A DNA stretch of 45,344 nt from Paracoccaceae bacterium (GTDB lineage Bacteria > Pseudomonadota > Alphaproteobacteria > Rhodobacterales > Rhodobacteraceae), in the NCBI GenBank assembly GCA_022448925.1, contig JAKVCP010000023.1, forward strand, positions 1-45,344. The letters are read 5' to 3'. The notes beneath the pieces were generated by a model. It was not told the origin of the DNA, ran no database searches, and saw only the letters and a list, made by a program, of their open reading frames with translations. A program made the translations under genes and the position numbers. Below, piece by piece: positions 26,611 to 36,000 of the stretch (its first letter is position 1; each line of letters begins with the position of its first letter).

Positions 26611-28011
26611 TCAAACCAGACTTGGCAGCCACAGCACAATGGCCGGGAAAGCAACCAGCAAGGCAATTGTGATCGCGTCAGCGATGAAAAAAGGCGTCAC
26701 ACCCCGGAACACGTCCTGCACGCTGATATCGTCTCGCACACCGGCAACAACAAAGCAGTTCAGACCGATGGGCGGCGTGATCAGGCAAAACTCGGCCATC
26801 TTCACCACCAGGATCCCGAACCAGATCGCACACATGGGCCCGCTCATGCCAAAGGTGCTGTCCGCGGCTGACACGAACTCACCTCCGTTCAGTGCCATCA
26901 CGGCCGGGTACACCACAGGCAGCGTCAACAGCAGCATGCCGATCGCATCCATGAACATGCCAAGCACAGCATAGGCCAGCAGGATGCAGATCAATATCAA
27001 CATCGGGGAAACGGTCAGCGATGTGATCCAGTCCGAGAACGCGCCGGGCAGATCCGCGAAGCCAAGGAAACGAACATAAATCAGCACGCCCCATATGATG
27101 GTGAAGATCATCGCGCTTAACTTTGCGGTTTCGATCAGGGCATCGCGCAATTCGTTCCAACGCATGCCACGATAGACTGCCATGCAAAAGACGATGAAAG
27201 CACCGATCGCGCCCCCCTCGGTCGGCGTGCCCCAGGCATCCCCGCCAAATGGGTTGTAAACGAACATGATGATGATCACGACGACGGCAACTATCGGCAG
27301 AGCCGGTGGCAACGACACCAACCGCTCTTTCCAGGTAAACCCACGGACCGGCGGCCCAAAGTTCGGGATAACCAAGGCCAGCGCCACGATCAGCAGACCG
27401 TAGATCACGGCGGAAAACGCTCCGGGCACGAACCCGGCCAGCAACAGCTTGCCCACGTCCTGCTCAACGATGATCGCATAGATCACAAGGATCGCTGAGG
27501 GCGGGATCAGGCTGGCAAGGGTGCCACCCGCCGCCACGACCCCCGCGGCAAATCTTTTGTCATAGCCGATCTTCAACATTTCAGGGATCGCAATGCGAGC
27601 GAAAACGGCCGCCGTTGCCACCGAGGCCCCAGACACCGCCGCAAAACCCGCCGTTGCAAAGACCGTAGACACCGCAAGCCCACCCGGCACCCAGGCAATC
27701 CAGCGCTTTGCCGCTTCGAAAAGCGCCCGCGTCAACCCCGCATAGTAGGCCAGGTATCCAATCAGGATAAACGTCGGGATCAGGCTGAGCGCCTGGCTTG
27801 CAATCTTCGAGTGCGGCACCTGACCTGCGGTTTTCACCGCCACGGTCAGCGCCCAGCCAAAGTCCTCGGGGTCCATGCCCTTCTTTGACCAGAAAATCCA
27901 GATCAGACCTATCATCCCAGCCAGCCCTGCGGCAAAGGCCACCCGCATGCCAAGAACCACAAAAACCAGCATGCCGCCGGTGACCCAGAGGCCGATTTCT
28001 ATCGAGGTCAT
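26611..28011 (-). CDS. dctM: TRAP transporter large permease DctM
   Basis: A 466-aa inner-membrane protein with about twelve hydrophobic segments and TRAP-M motifs: FILIGYLAYYAGLTRALFEAAKRW, GFAAVSGASVATAAVFARIAIPEM, GTLASLIPPSAILVIYAIIVEQDVGKLLLAGFVPG and FCLITPPIGLNCFVV. It overlaps dctQ by ATGA. It forms the ion-coupled channel for an organic acid captured by DctP. The substrate cannot be read from the permease. Confidence 0.95.
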   Translation of the reverse strand: MTSIEIGLWVTGGMLVFVVLGMRVAFAAGLAGMIGLIWIFWSKKGMDPEDFGWALTVAVKTAGQVPHSKIASQALSLIPTFILIGYLAYYAGLTRALFEAAKRWIAWVPGGLAVSTVFATAGFAAVSGASVATAAVFARIAIPEMLKIGYDKRFAAGVVAAGGTLASLIPPSAILVIYAIIVEQDVGKLLLAGFVPGAFSAVIYGLLIVALALVIPNFGPPVRGFTWKERLVSLPPALPIVAVVVIIIMFVYNPFGGDAWGTPTEGGAIGAFIVFCMAVYRGMRWNELRDALIETAKLSAMIFTIIWGVLIYVRFLGFADLPGAFSDWITSLTVSPMLILICILLAYAVLGMFMDAIGMLLLTLPVVYPAVMALNGGEFVSAADSTFGMSGPMCAIWFGILVVKMAEFCLITPPIGLNCFVVAGVRDDISVQDVFRGVTPFFIADAITIALLVAFPAIVLWLPSLV

Positions 28012-28655
28012 CGAGCCGTATCCTTCTTTTCCTGACCGGTCAGCTGATCGGCTTCCATCGCAGCCTGGGTTGCGGCATCCGCAATCATCGGCACCGCGAC
28101 CGCAGGTTGGTCAGGGCGAACGATCGCACGGACATATGCCCAGGCCTGCAACGCCAAACGCAGGCTCAACACCGCAAAGGCGACAGGCACAACCAGTTTT
28201 GCGGGCCAGATCGGCAAAGCAATGTCCATGGTGCTGTCACGGCTCCACAGGGGTGCCGTAAAATCAAAGCTGCGCAGAAAATGCGCCCAGGTTCCCCAGA
28301 CCAGAAGAACCATCAACAACAGGATCAAGAGGGTTGTCAGCAGTTCCGCGCAGTACAACGTGCGCCCGCGCAGTTGCCCCACCAGAATGTCCATGCGAAT
28401 ATGTCCACCGTCGCGCTGCGTGTAAGCGACCCCCATAAAGGCAATCAGCGGCATAATCTGCTCGATCCAGTCCACGTATCCCGGCAAAGGAGAGGCAAAG
28501 AAATTTCGCCCGCTGACCGAAACCACGGCCAAGACCATCAAGCTAAAGACCGCCAGACCACTGACGAGGGCAAGGTAGCCCTCCAATCGGTAGAGCGTGC
28601 GATCCACGCGCGACAGAAAACTGTCGTCAGATAGCACAAGGGATGCACCGGCCAC
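28008..28655 (-). CDS. dctQ: TRAP transporter small permease DctQ
   Basis: A 215-aa membrane protein with the DctQ-type four-segment layout and the signature region NFFASPLPGYVDWIEQIMPLIAFMGVAYTQRDGGHIRMDIL. It starts with GTG 28655, preceded by AAAGGAGGG. The C-terminal tail of about 35 residues is hydrophilic. It is cotranslated with dctM. Confidence 0.92.
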   Translation of the reverse strand: MAGASLVLSDDSFLSRVDRTLYRLEGYLALVSGLAVFSLMVLAVVSVSGRNFFASPLPGYVDWIEQIMPLIAFMGVAYTQRDGGHIRMDILVGQLRGRTLYCAELLTTLLILLLMVLLVWGTWAHFLRSFDFTAPLWSRDSTMDIALPIWPAKLVVPVAFAVLSLRLALQAWAYVRAIVRPDQPAVAVPMIADAATQAAMEADQLTGQEKKDTAR

Positions 28656-28694
28656 GATGTCCCTCCTTTCAAGTCATTGAAATTCAGACGAAAA

Positions 28695-28724
28695 TCCTGC
28701 GCGGCAACAGCCCGCCGCGCAGGA
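28695..28724 (-). promoter_or_regulatory. stem-loop between dctP and dctQ
   Basis: Perfect 11-bp stem (TCCTGCGCGGC at 28695-28705, GCCGCGCAGGA at 28714-28724) with an 8-base loop, nine bases after the dctP stop. It probably protects the dctP message and lowers permease expression. Confidence 0.6.
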
Positions 28725-28733
28725 CGCCCTGAT

Positions 28734-29744
28734 TTACATGCCTTCGGCGATCATGCCGGTCACAAGATCGTACAGCTCTTGCGCAGGCAAACCGCGGGCG
28801 GTGTTTGCCTCAATCCAGGCGGCAGCAGCGGGGGCTGCCGCGGCGTCTTTGAACGCGGCAATTTCAGCATCGCTGAAGGTCACGCTTGCAATGCCACGCG
28901 CTTCGAGCTCGGGACCCCATTGCGACATGGTGTTGTTGTTGTAGTTGTCGACGTAATGCGCAAGCGCTTCGTCAACTGAGTCCAACAAGGCCGCGCGGTG
29001 CGCATCTGACAGATCGGCCAGCGCGTCACTGTTCACGACAACGGGGCAGTTCACAGTGCCGGGATTCAGGTTGGTGGTCCACCATTTCCCGTTTTCAATG
29101 GTGCCAAACGACATATGCGCATGCGGCGCAAAGCTGACTGCCTTGACCACCCCACTGTCCATCGCCTGACGCACCTCTGTCGCGGACATCGAGGTCGGAA
29201 CCGCGCCAATCGACGACATGGCCGCACCAATGCCGCCGGTGGCACGCACGGTCAGACCGGCAAAATCGGCCAAAGCCGTGGGCGCGTCGCCTGTCCCAAC
29301 GACATTGTACTGCGGCAGGGGCGATGGCATCAGCAAGGTCGCATTCCAGCGGTTCAGGTCCGCAACAGTTGCCGGATGCTGGTACACCGCCATCGACAGG
29401 GCGATCTCTTGCTCAAGCGAGCTAACGCCAAGGAACGGCAGTTCCAGAACGGTGATCGAGGGGTTCTTGTCCGCGTGATAGCCCGCGCAGAACTGCGCCA
29501 TTTCGAAGGCCCCGATCGAAATCCCATCCAGGTTTTCACGGTTTTTCGACAGGCCGCCATAGGACAGGTTCAACGTGAACTCGCCAGCTGTCTTGTCGCT
29601 GACCAGTTCTGCCAGCTTTTCCACGTGCTCGGTGAAGGCGCGGCGCTTGCCCCACAATGACACGTTCCATTCTGTTGCCAGTGCTTCGGTCGCAAAGCAC
29701 GCGGCAAGGCCTACCGCAAGTGTGCGGCTGAATACTTTTTGCAT
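28734..29744 (-). CDS. dctP: TRAP transporter solute-binding protein DctP
   Basis: A 336-aa periplasmic binding protein. A signal peptide (MQKVFSRTLAVGLAACFATEALA) is followed by the DctP fold (TEWNVSLWGKRRAFTEHVEKLAELVSDKTAGEFTL) and the DFAGLTVRATGGIGAAMSSIGAVP region, which holds the conserved Arg that binds the ligand carboxylate in this family. ATG 29744 has GGGAGGAAACCC in front; the longer frame is rejected. The ligand is an organic acid. Its place beside a dehalogenase suggests a halogenated acid (inference). Confidence 0.92.
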   Translation of the reverse strand: MQKVFSRTLAVGLAACFATEALATEWNVSLWGKRRAFTEHVEKLAELVSDKTAGEFTLNLSYGGLSKNRENLDGISIGAFEMAQFCAGYHADKNPSITVLELPFLGVSSLEQEIALSMAVYQHPATVADLNRWNATLLMPSPLPQYNVVGTGDAPTALADFAGLTVRATGGIGAAMSSIGAVPTSMSATEVRQAMDSGVVKAVSFAPHAHMSFGTIENGKWWTTNLNPGTVNCPVVVNSDALADLSDAHRAALLDSVDEALAHYVDNYNNNTMSQWGPELEARGIASVTFSDAEIAAFKDAAAAPAAAAWIEANTARGLPAQELYDLVTGMIAEGM

Positions 29745-29842
29745 GGGTTTCCTCCCTAGGTCATGCAATATCGGTGCGCACAGCATCCACAATTGCGGGC
29801 GGTTTGAACATGAAGAAAACCGCATGCAGGTGATTTTCTGTC

Positions 29843-29858
29843 CTGCGGACATCCGCAG
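29843..29858. promoter_or_regulatory. dyad upstream of dctP, candidate DctD site
   Basis: CTGCGGACATCCGCAG is a perfect dyad (7-bp arms, 2-base centre) between the dctD stop and the dctP start, about 100 bases upstream of dctP. The short centre suits a protein-binding site better than an RNA hairpin. Binding by DctD is a guess from position. Confidence 0.4.
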
Positions 29859-29870
29859 AGACACTGGCCT

Positions 29871-31208
29871 CTAAAGCAGGGCGTCCTTATCCAGACCCAG
29901 TTTGACGATCTTTTCATTCAGCGTGCGCCGCCCGATTCCAAGCGCCTCGGCCACTGCATCCATGCGGCCCTGATGGGCACGAATGGCCTTTCCGATCAGC
30001 TCTCGTTCAAAGGCAGCAACGGCCTCACGTAGGGTGTCCGGCACCTCTTCGGCGCTTTGATCGGGGCGCAACGCCGCCGCAATGGAGCCCGCACCACGCC
30101 GCGCCGAAAGAACGCGCCGTTCCGCCACAGAGCGCAGCTCGCGCACATTTCCGGGCCAGTCATGGGCCATCAGCGCCGCCAGATCTTCACGCGACAGATC
30201 AGGAGGCGCGATTTCATAGACGCGCGCCTGATCCAACAGAAAATGGGTCAGCAGCAAAGTCAGATCATCCCGCCGCTGGCGCAATGGTGGGATCGCCAGC
30301 ACAACAGTGTTCAGACGGAACATCAAATCGGCCCGGAATCGACCATCCGCAACGGCCTGATCGGGATCTTCATTTGTGGCGGCAATAACCCGCAAATTCA
30401 CAGGCACCGGCGCAGAGGCGCCAACCGGCCAGAGTTGCCCATCTTCGATGACACGCAAAAGCTTGGCCTGCACGGCAACGGGGCACGCGCAGACCTCGTC
30501 CAGAAACAGCGTGCCACCGTTGGCTGCAGCCAACGTTCCCTGCCCGCCATCGACACTGCCAAACATCTGGCGTTCAAATCCCTCGGCAGGCAAGGCGGCG
30601 CAGTTCAACGCCAGAAACGGCGCATCGGTGCGTGGACCCAGATCATGAAGGGCCCGCGCCACAAGTTCCTTGCCAGTTCCGGTTTCGCCCCGGATCAGAA
30701 CAGAGGTTTCTGTCTGCGCCAGATCAACAACATCGCGCCGCAACGCCTTGATATCATCCGAGTGTCCCAAGAGTACCCGGTCAAGACCTGACAGTTCAAG
30801 CAACCTTTGGCGCAGCACAGCATTGTCACGGCGCATCCGGTTCTGCTCGGCCGCGTGTTGAAGGATCGTCAGAAGGCGGCGCGGTTCATAGGGCTTTTCG
30901 ACGAAACTGTAGGCTCCGTCCCGAATTGCCTGCACGGCAATCGGAATGTCCCCATGAGCAGAGATCAACACCATCGGCGGCGCCGCCTGTCCCTGCAGGG
31001 ATCGCAAAAGCTCTAGCCCGGACATGCCAGGCATGCGCACATCAGACAGGATGACATCTGGCGCATTCGCAGCAACCCGCGCAACCACAAGATCCGCCCG
31101 GGCCACTGCTTCGGTCTGCCACCCGGCAGCGTCCAGCAAGGACACAAGCGAGTGCCGCATGGCTTTGTCATCATCCGCAATGAGAACACGAAAAGGCCGA
31201 TCATTCAC
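29871..31208 (-). CDS. dctD: DctD/NtrC-type response regulator lacking the GAFTGA loop
   Basis: A 445-aa three-domain regulator. The receiver has acceptor Asp56 (LSDVRMPGMSG) and Lys105. The AAA+ domain has Walker A GETGTGKE (about 174-181), Walker B GGTLFLDE (231-238) and an arginine-rich sensor region (FRADLMFRLN). The C-terminal Fis-type HTH is MDAVAEALGIGRRTLNEKIVKLGL. Between MFG (215-217) and GGTLFLDE only 13 residues are present, where sigma-54 activators have about 24 including GAFTGA. The loop that contacts sigma-54 is thus missing, as in Rhodobacter capsulatus NtrC, which works with sigma-70 polymerase. It lies three bases from dctB. Confidence 0.92.
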   Translation of the reverse strand: MNDRPFRVLIADDDKAMRHSLVSLLDAAGWQTEAVARADLVVARVAANAPDVILSDVRMPGMSGLELLRSLQGQAAPPMVLISAHGDIPIAVQAIRDGAYSFVEKPYEPRRLLTILQHAAEQNRMRRDNAVLRQRLLELSGLDRVLLGHSDDIKALRRDVVDLAQTETSVLIRGETGTGKELVARALHDLGPRTDAPFLALNCAALPAEGFERQMFGSVDGGQGTLAAANGGTLFLDEVCACPVAVQAKLLRVIEDGQLWPVGASAPVPVNLRVIAATNEDPDQAVADGRFRADLMFRLNTVVLAIPPLRQRRDDLTLLLTHFLLDQARVYEIAPPDLSREDLAALMAHDWPGNVRELRSVAERRVLSARRGAGSIAAALRPDQSAEEVPDTLREAVAAFERELIGKAIRAHQGRMDAVAEALGIGRRTLNEKIVKLGLDKDALL

Positions 31209-31211
31209 AGC

Positions 31212-32954
31212 TTAGGTCTCCTGTTCCAAGTCAGCGCGGGGAAAGCGCAACAGGAACACTGCGCCACCACTCTTGGCGTTGTGGGCCTCCATCGTGCCCG
31301 AATGGTCGTGGATGATCCCGGCCGAGATCGCAAGACCCAACCCCATGCCGCGCCCACTCTCGCGAGTTGTCACAAAAGGCTCTTGCAAATCTGCAAGTGT
31401 GGCTTTGCCAAGCCCATGCCCCGTATCCGCGACCTCAAGCCAGACGGTCTCTTGCGCGCGCCCCGCCCTGATCCGGACCTGAGGGTCGGGCACCTCTTCG
31501 ACCGCGTCCAACGCATTTCGCAACAGATTGGTGATCACCTGCTCAATCCGCAACTGGCTGCCGCGCACTTCCAAAGGATGATCTGGCAGGTCCAGATCGA
31601 TCTCTATACCCAGGGCGTCGGCATTGGCTGCAACCAAAGAGCAGGCCGCCTGAATCGCCGTGCGCAGATCAAGCGTCGCAAAGTCTTCGGCACCAGAGCG
31701 GGCAAAGAACTTAAGCTGGTGGGTGATCCCCTCCATGCGTTCCACCAATGAGGTCATCTGACCCGGCAAGGTCGGGCTGGGTCCGCCACTGATTTCAGCC
31801 GCCGCCAAATGGTTGCGCATGGCGGCAATCGGTTGTCCCAATTCATGCGTGACCGAGGCCGCAAGCCGCCCCAGAGCTGCCAGGCGGCTGGTTCTTTCCA
31901 ATTCGCCCTGCGTCCGCTTCAAGCGCCTCTCAGCCGTGCGTCTTTCTTCGATCTCAAAGGCCAGGCGATCATTTGCCATCCGCAGATCAGCCTCTTCCTG
32001 CTCTGATCTGCGCAGGGCTGCTCCGATCCGGCGGGTGCGCTGGATCTGAAACAGGAGCATCAGCAAGCCAACCAGCAGAACCGCAGCACCGGTCACAAGC
32101 GAGCTGCGCGTCACGGCACGGTCATTCCCGGCAAAATAATGCAGCGCCCAATCGTGTGGCAAGTCACTGGCCGTCACATGCAGCCACCGCGTTCCGTTGA
32201 TCTCGGCCAGTCCCGCAGTCGGCACATGCCAGTCCAACGGCGCAAGGTCCTGTCCCGGGAATTGACGCGCGGCATGAATGTCATCGCGCTGTTCCTCTGT
32301 CAGCGGAAAAAGCGACCGGTAACGCCAATCAGGGTCCGATGCCAACAAAACGATACCATCGTTGTTGGCCAGAACCACGGCCTCGCCCGAGGCCTGCCAG
32401 CTGCGCTCGAGCTTGGACAAGTCGATCTTGATGGCCACAACCCCGCGCACGCCCCCGTCTGGCCCGCGAACAGCATCTGAAATGAAGTAGCCCGGCAGTC
32501 CCGTGGTGGCTCCGATTCCGTAAAATCGCCCCTGCGTTCCCTCAAGGGCCGTCTGAAAATACGGGCGGAATCCGTAGTTCTGCCCAAGGAACGTTGCGGG
32601 CGTTCCTGCATTGGACGCCGAAATGGTCATCCCATCAGGCCGCATCAAGTAGATCGCATCCAATTCAGCCTTGTCCGCGAAAGCCGCCAAACGCGCGTTC
32701 AACCCAGCGTGCGCATCCGCGTCAAATCCGTTGATTACAAAAGGATCGCGAGCCAGAACATAGGTCAAATGCGAAAACCGCTCTAGCTCGGCAGTGACTG
32801 TCGAGCGATACAACGACAGTCGGGCTGCCGCTTTTGACGTTTCCTCTGATTGGAAATAGCTCAAGGACAACAGGAAGATACCCGTTGTGGATGCCACGGC
32901 AGCCAGTGCGGCCAGTCCCATGTAGACACGTCTCATTCCTTTCAATTCGCGCAT
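31212..32954 (-). CDS. dctB: DctB-type sensor histidine kinase
   Basis: A 580-aa kinase. Membrane segments are at about residues 13-33 and 285-303, enclosing a large periplasmic Cache/PAS-like sensor domain (GQNYGFRPYFQTALEGTQGRFYGIGATTGLPGYFIS) typical of dicarboxylate sensors. A coiled linker follows (about 310-355), then the H-box VTHELGQPIAAMRNH with His370, the N-box TNLLRNALDAVEE, the G1 box ADTGHGLG and the G2 box GMGLGLAIS. In-frame ATGs at 32936 and 32921 are alternative starts. It senses the TRAP substrate together with dctD and reads divergently from the dehalogenase gene, 96 bases away. Confidence 0.92.
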   Translation of the reverse strand: MRELKGMRRVYMGLAALAAVASTTGIFLLSLSYFQSEETSKAAARLSLYRSTVTAELERFSHLTYVLARDPFVINGFDADAHAGLNARLAAFADKAELDAIYLMRPDGMTISASNAGTPATFLGQNYGFRPYFQTALEGTQGRFYGIGATTGLPGYFISDAVRGPDGGVRGVVAIKIDLSKLERSWQASGEAVVLANNDGIVLLASDPDWRYRSLFPLTEEQRDDIHAARQFPGQDLAPLDWHVPTAGLAEINGTRWLHVTASDLPHDWALHYFAGNDRAVTRSSLVTGAAVLLVGLLMLLFQIQRTRRIGAALRRSEQEEADLRMANDRLAFEIEERRTAERRLKRTQGELERTSRLAALGRLAASVTHELGQPIAAMRNHLAAAEISGGPSPTLPGQMTSLVERMEGITHQLKFFARSGAEDFATLDLRTAIQAACSLVAANADALGIEIDLDLPDHPLEVRGSQLRIEQVITNLLRNALDAVEEVPDPQVRIRAGRAQETVWLEVADTGHGLGKATLADLQEPFVTTRESGRGMGLGLAISAGIIHDHSGTMEAHNAKSGGAVFLLRFPRADLEQET

Positions 32955-32989
32955 TGGCCAGCGAAAGAAAAGAAATTTTCGTCATGCGT

Positions 32990-33017
32990 TTGCCATCTGC
33001 AATCTTCTCGTTATCGT
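32990..33017 (+). promoter_or_regulatory. possible sigma-70 promoter of the dehalogenase gene
   Basis: TTGCCA (32990-32995) and TATCGT (33012-33017) are 16 bases apart in the divergent dctB/dehalogenase region. They match consensus at 5/6 and about 4/6. No riboswitch is visible in this 96-base gap. Confidence 0.3.
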
Positions 33018-33050
33018 TCGCCCGATCGTAAAAGGGGGCAAAAACGCACT

Positions 33051-36000
33051 ATGGGACTTCGGTTTTTCTCGGACAAAAAACGGCCTGTGCACATGGGTCC
33101 CTATCCGCTGGAACGGTTGGCACGGCTCAACCGGCCAGCCGACGTGTCCCAGATCCCGCCGATGGCGCCGCTGTCCTTTCGCCGGCCCGATGCACCTGAA
33201 AGCCTTGTCAACGCCATGGGCGAATACCAGGCAATGATGGACGCCCTTCGCGATGGCTTGATCAACAAGGTAAAGGCTGGCATTCCCGAAGACCGGCAAG
33301 ACCGGTCGAACCATCTTAAGGCATTTGGCTACTTCAATGATGCCTCCATGGTCGGCATCTGCGACCTGCCGAGGGCAGCGCATCTGGATCACCCCACGAC
33401 CAACCCCGACATCGGCCGGCTGGCCCACGATCTGAAAACGCGCCAAACCAAGACACTGGCCACAGGGATCGATGTGATCATGGCCGAGCTGAAAGACAGC
33501 ATGGAGGCCCCGCCGTCAACCATCACCGATCACACACATGCCATTGTATTCCTGTATGAAAATCCGCGCGATATCCTGCCCGAAGAAGCTGGCACCGATT
33601 GGCTGGAAGATGCCTTGACCCATCGCGCCTGCCTGCGCGCCACCGAAACGGCCTGTGTGATCGCCAACTATATCCGGCTGTTGGGATACGATGCGAAATC
33701 GCATGCGCCGACGGCCTCGGACGTGGATTTGAACATGCTGACGGTGGCCTCGGGGCTGGGCACAGTCGAAGACAACACCGTCGTGGTGCCCTACCTTGGA
33801 ACATCGTTCGGGGTGGCCGCGGTGACATGTACACTGGACCTGATGAGCGACAAAGCCCTGGCCCCTGCCGATCAACAACCCTGGTTCCAGACGCAAGGGC
33901 CGGCCTGGTGGCTGGGCGCAGGTTTTGCAAAGAATGCACTGAACCGCGACCCCTATGCCAAGCGCCCTTTCGTGAAAGGCGCGCACCCGTTTGAGCGGCT
34001 CAAACGGGTGGACACACCCACAACCTATATCGATGAACCCCGCGTTGCCCGCGTTCCCAAACGCGCTGACATGTTCGCTCGGGCCCAGTTCGGCGATATG
34101 GGAAAGGCTGTTCAGGACAACACCAAAGGGGGCCACTACGTTCGCAAGACAGCACCGTCTTATGCGCAGCGCCGCGCGCTTGGCGCATTTGTGTTGATCC
34201 AGAACGGCGATCCAGACCCCAACGGCCGCCGCCCCACAGATGTCCAACGCAATGCAGACAACATCAAGGCAACCAGCTATTTTCTGGGCGTCGACGCCGT
34301 CGGCATTTCGCGCTGTCCTGACTGGGCCTGGTACAGTCATGACGCCGCCGGAGCGCCGATCGATCCGCCCCATGATCAGGCGATCTCGATCATCATCGAC
34401 CAGGGCTTTGAAACGATGGAAGGCGCAAGTGGAGACGACTGGATCAGCGTCGCTCAATCGATGCGCGCATATCTGCGGTTTTCCCTGCTTGGAGGTGTGA
34501 TTGCAAAGCAGATTCGCAACCTGGGCTACAGTGCCAAGGCGCACACCGTCATGGACGGCGAGGTCCTGCAACCGCCGCTATTGCTGCTCAGCGGGCTGGG
34601 CGAGGTCAGCCGCATCGGCGAAGTCATCCTAAATCCCTATCTTGGTCCGCGCCTGAAATCTGGGGCCATCACCACAGACATGCCATTGGCACATGACAAG
34701 CCAATTGATTTCGGGCTGCAGAATTTTTGTGAAAACTGCAACAAATGTGCCCGCGAATGCCCATCAGGGGCGATCACCGCCGGCCCCAAGCTGATGTTCA
34801 ACGGCTATGAAATCTGGAAATCCGACAGCCAGAAATGTGCGACCTACCGGATCAGCACCGAAGGCGGTGCCATGTGTGGACGCTGTATGAAAACCTGCCC
34901 TTGGAACCTTGAGGGGCTGTTTGCAGAGGCTCCCTTTCGCTGGGCTGCGTCACATATCCCTGCCGCCGCGCCCGCACTTGCCGCCCTGGATGATCTGGCC
35001 GGACGAGGGGGCCTGAATGACACCAAAAAATGGTGGTGGGACATCGAGCTTTATGAAGATGGCGGGTACAAGCCTGCGAGAAAACCATTGAACCGCAGGG
35101 ACTTGCAGAAAAACCTTGATCTACGTCACGAAGACCAGACCCTCGCCGTCTATCCTGCCAATCTTGCTCCGCCGCCCTCACCTTATCCGTTTCCGATGGA
35201 CAGAGAGGCCGGGATCGAGGCCTATCAGGCGATGATCACCGCAACGGCCTACAAGCTGAAACTGGAACGCGGCGAGGATGATCATCTGCACGTCTACACC
35301 CCCCCGGGCACAGATGCGCCGGTTCTGCCGCTGATTGTCAGCCAGGTTCAGCCGATGACGGAGTCCGTTACCAAATACGAATTTCGCGCCGCCGATGGCG
35401 CGGACCTGCCGCCCTGGACAGCTGGGGCGCATCTTGACATCGTTGTTGCGCCCGAATTTCTGCGCCAATATTCCATGTCCGGCGACCCGGCCGATCGCAA
35501 AACCTATCAGATAGGCGTCCTGCGTGAGGATGAGGGCCGGGGTGGATCAAAGATGCTGCACCGCATTTTCAACGAGGGCCGCAGGGTTTTTGTATCTCGG
35601 CCGATCAATCACTTTGATCTTGTCGAGGATGCAAAGATGACTTTCCTTATGGGCGGCGGGATCGGGATCACCCCGATGATCGCCTTTGCCCATCGATTGC
35701 ACCATCTTGGCCGCCCATTTGAATTGCATTTTTCCGTAACACGCCGCGCGGCGGCGCCCTACCTGAACGACCTCGCTAAGGTCGCCTGGTCGCGGAACGT
35801 GTATCTACACGTGTCGGACGAAGGCACCCGTGCCGACTTGTCCGCCCTGCTGTCCGGCTATCAACCGGGCCATCATGTCTATACCTGCGGGCCGGACCGC
35901 TACATGAGCGCCGTCATCGAGGCAGCGGAAGCAAATGGGTTTCCAGATGACGCGCGACACCTTGAATACTTCTCGGTTCCCGACAGCCCTGACTATGTAA

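Noticed and set aside
29763..29779. Sigma-54-like promoter upstream of dctP (GCGCAC, 5 bases, TTGCAT on the minus strand)
   Set aside because: The -12 half is good, but the invariant GG of the -24 element is CG, the start would fall on the ribosome-binding site, and the neighbouring DctD lacks GAFTGA.
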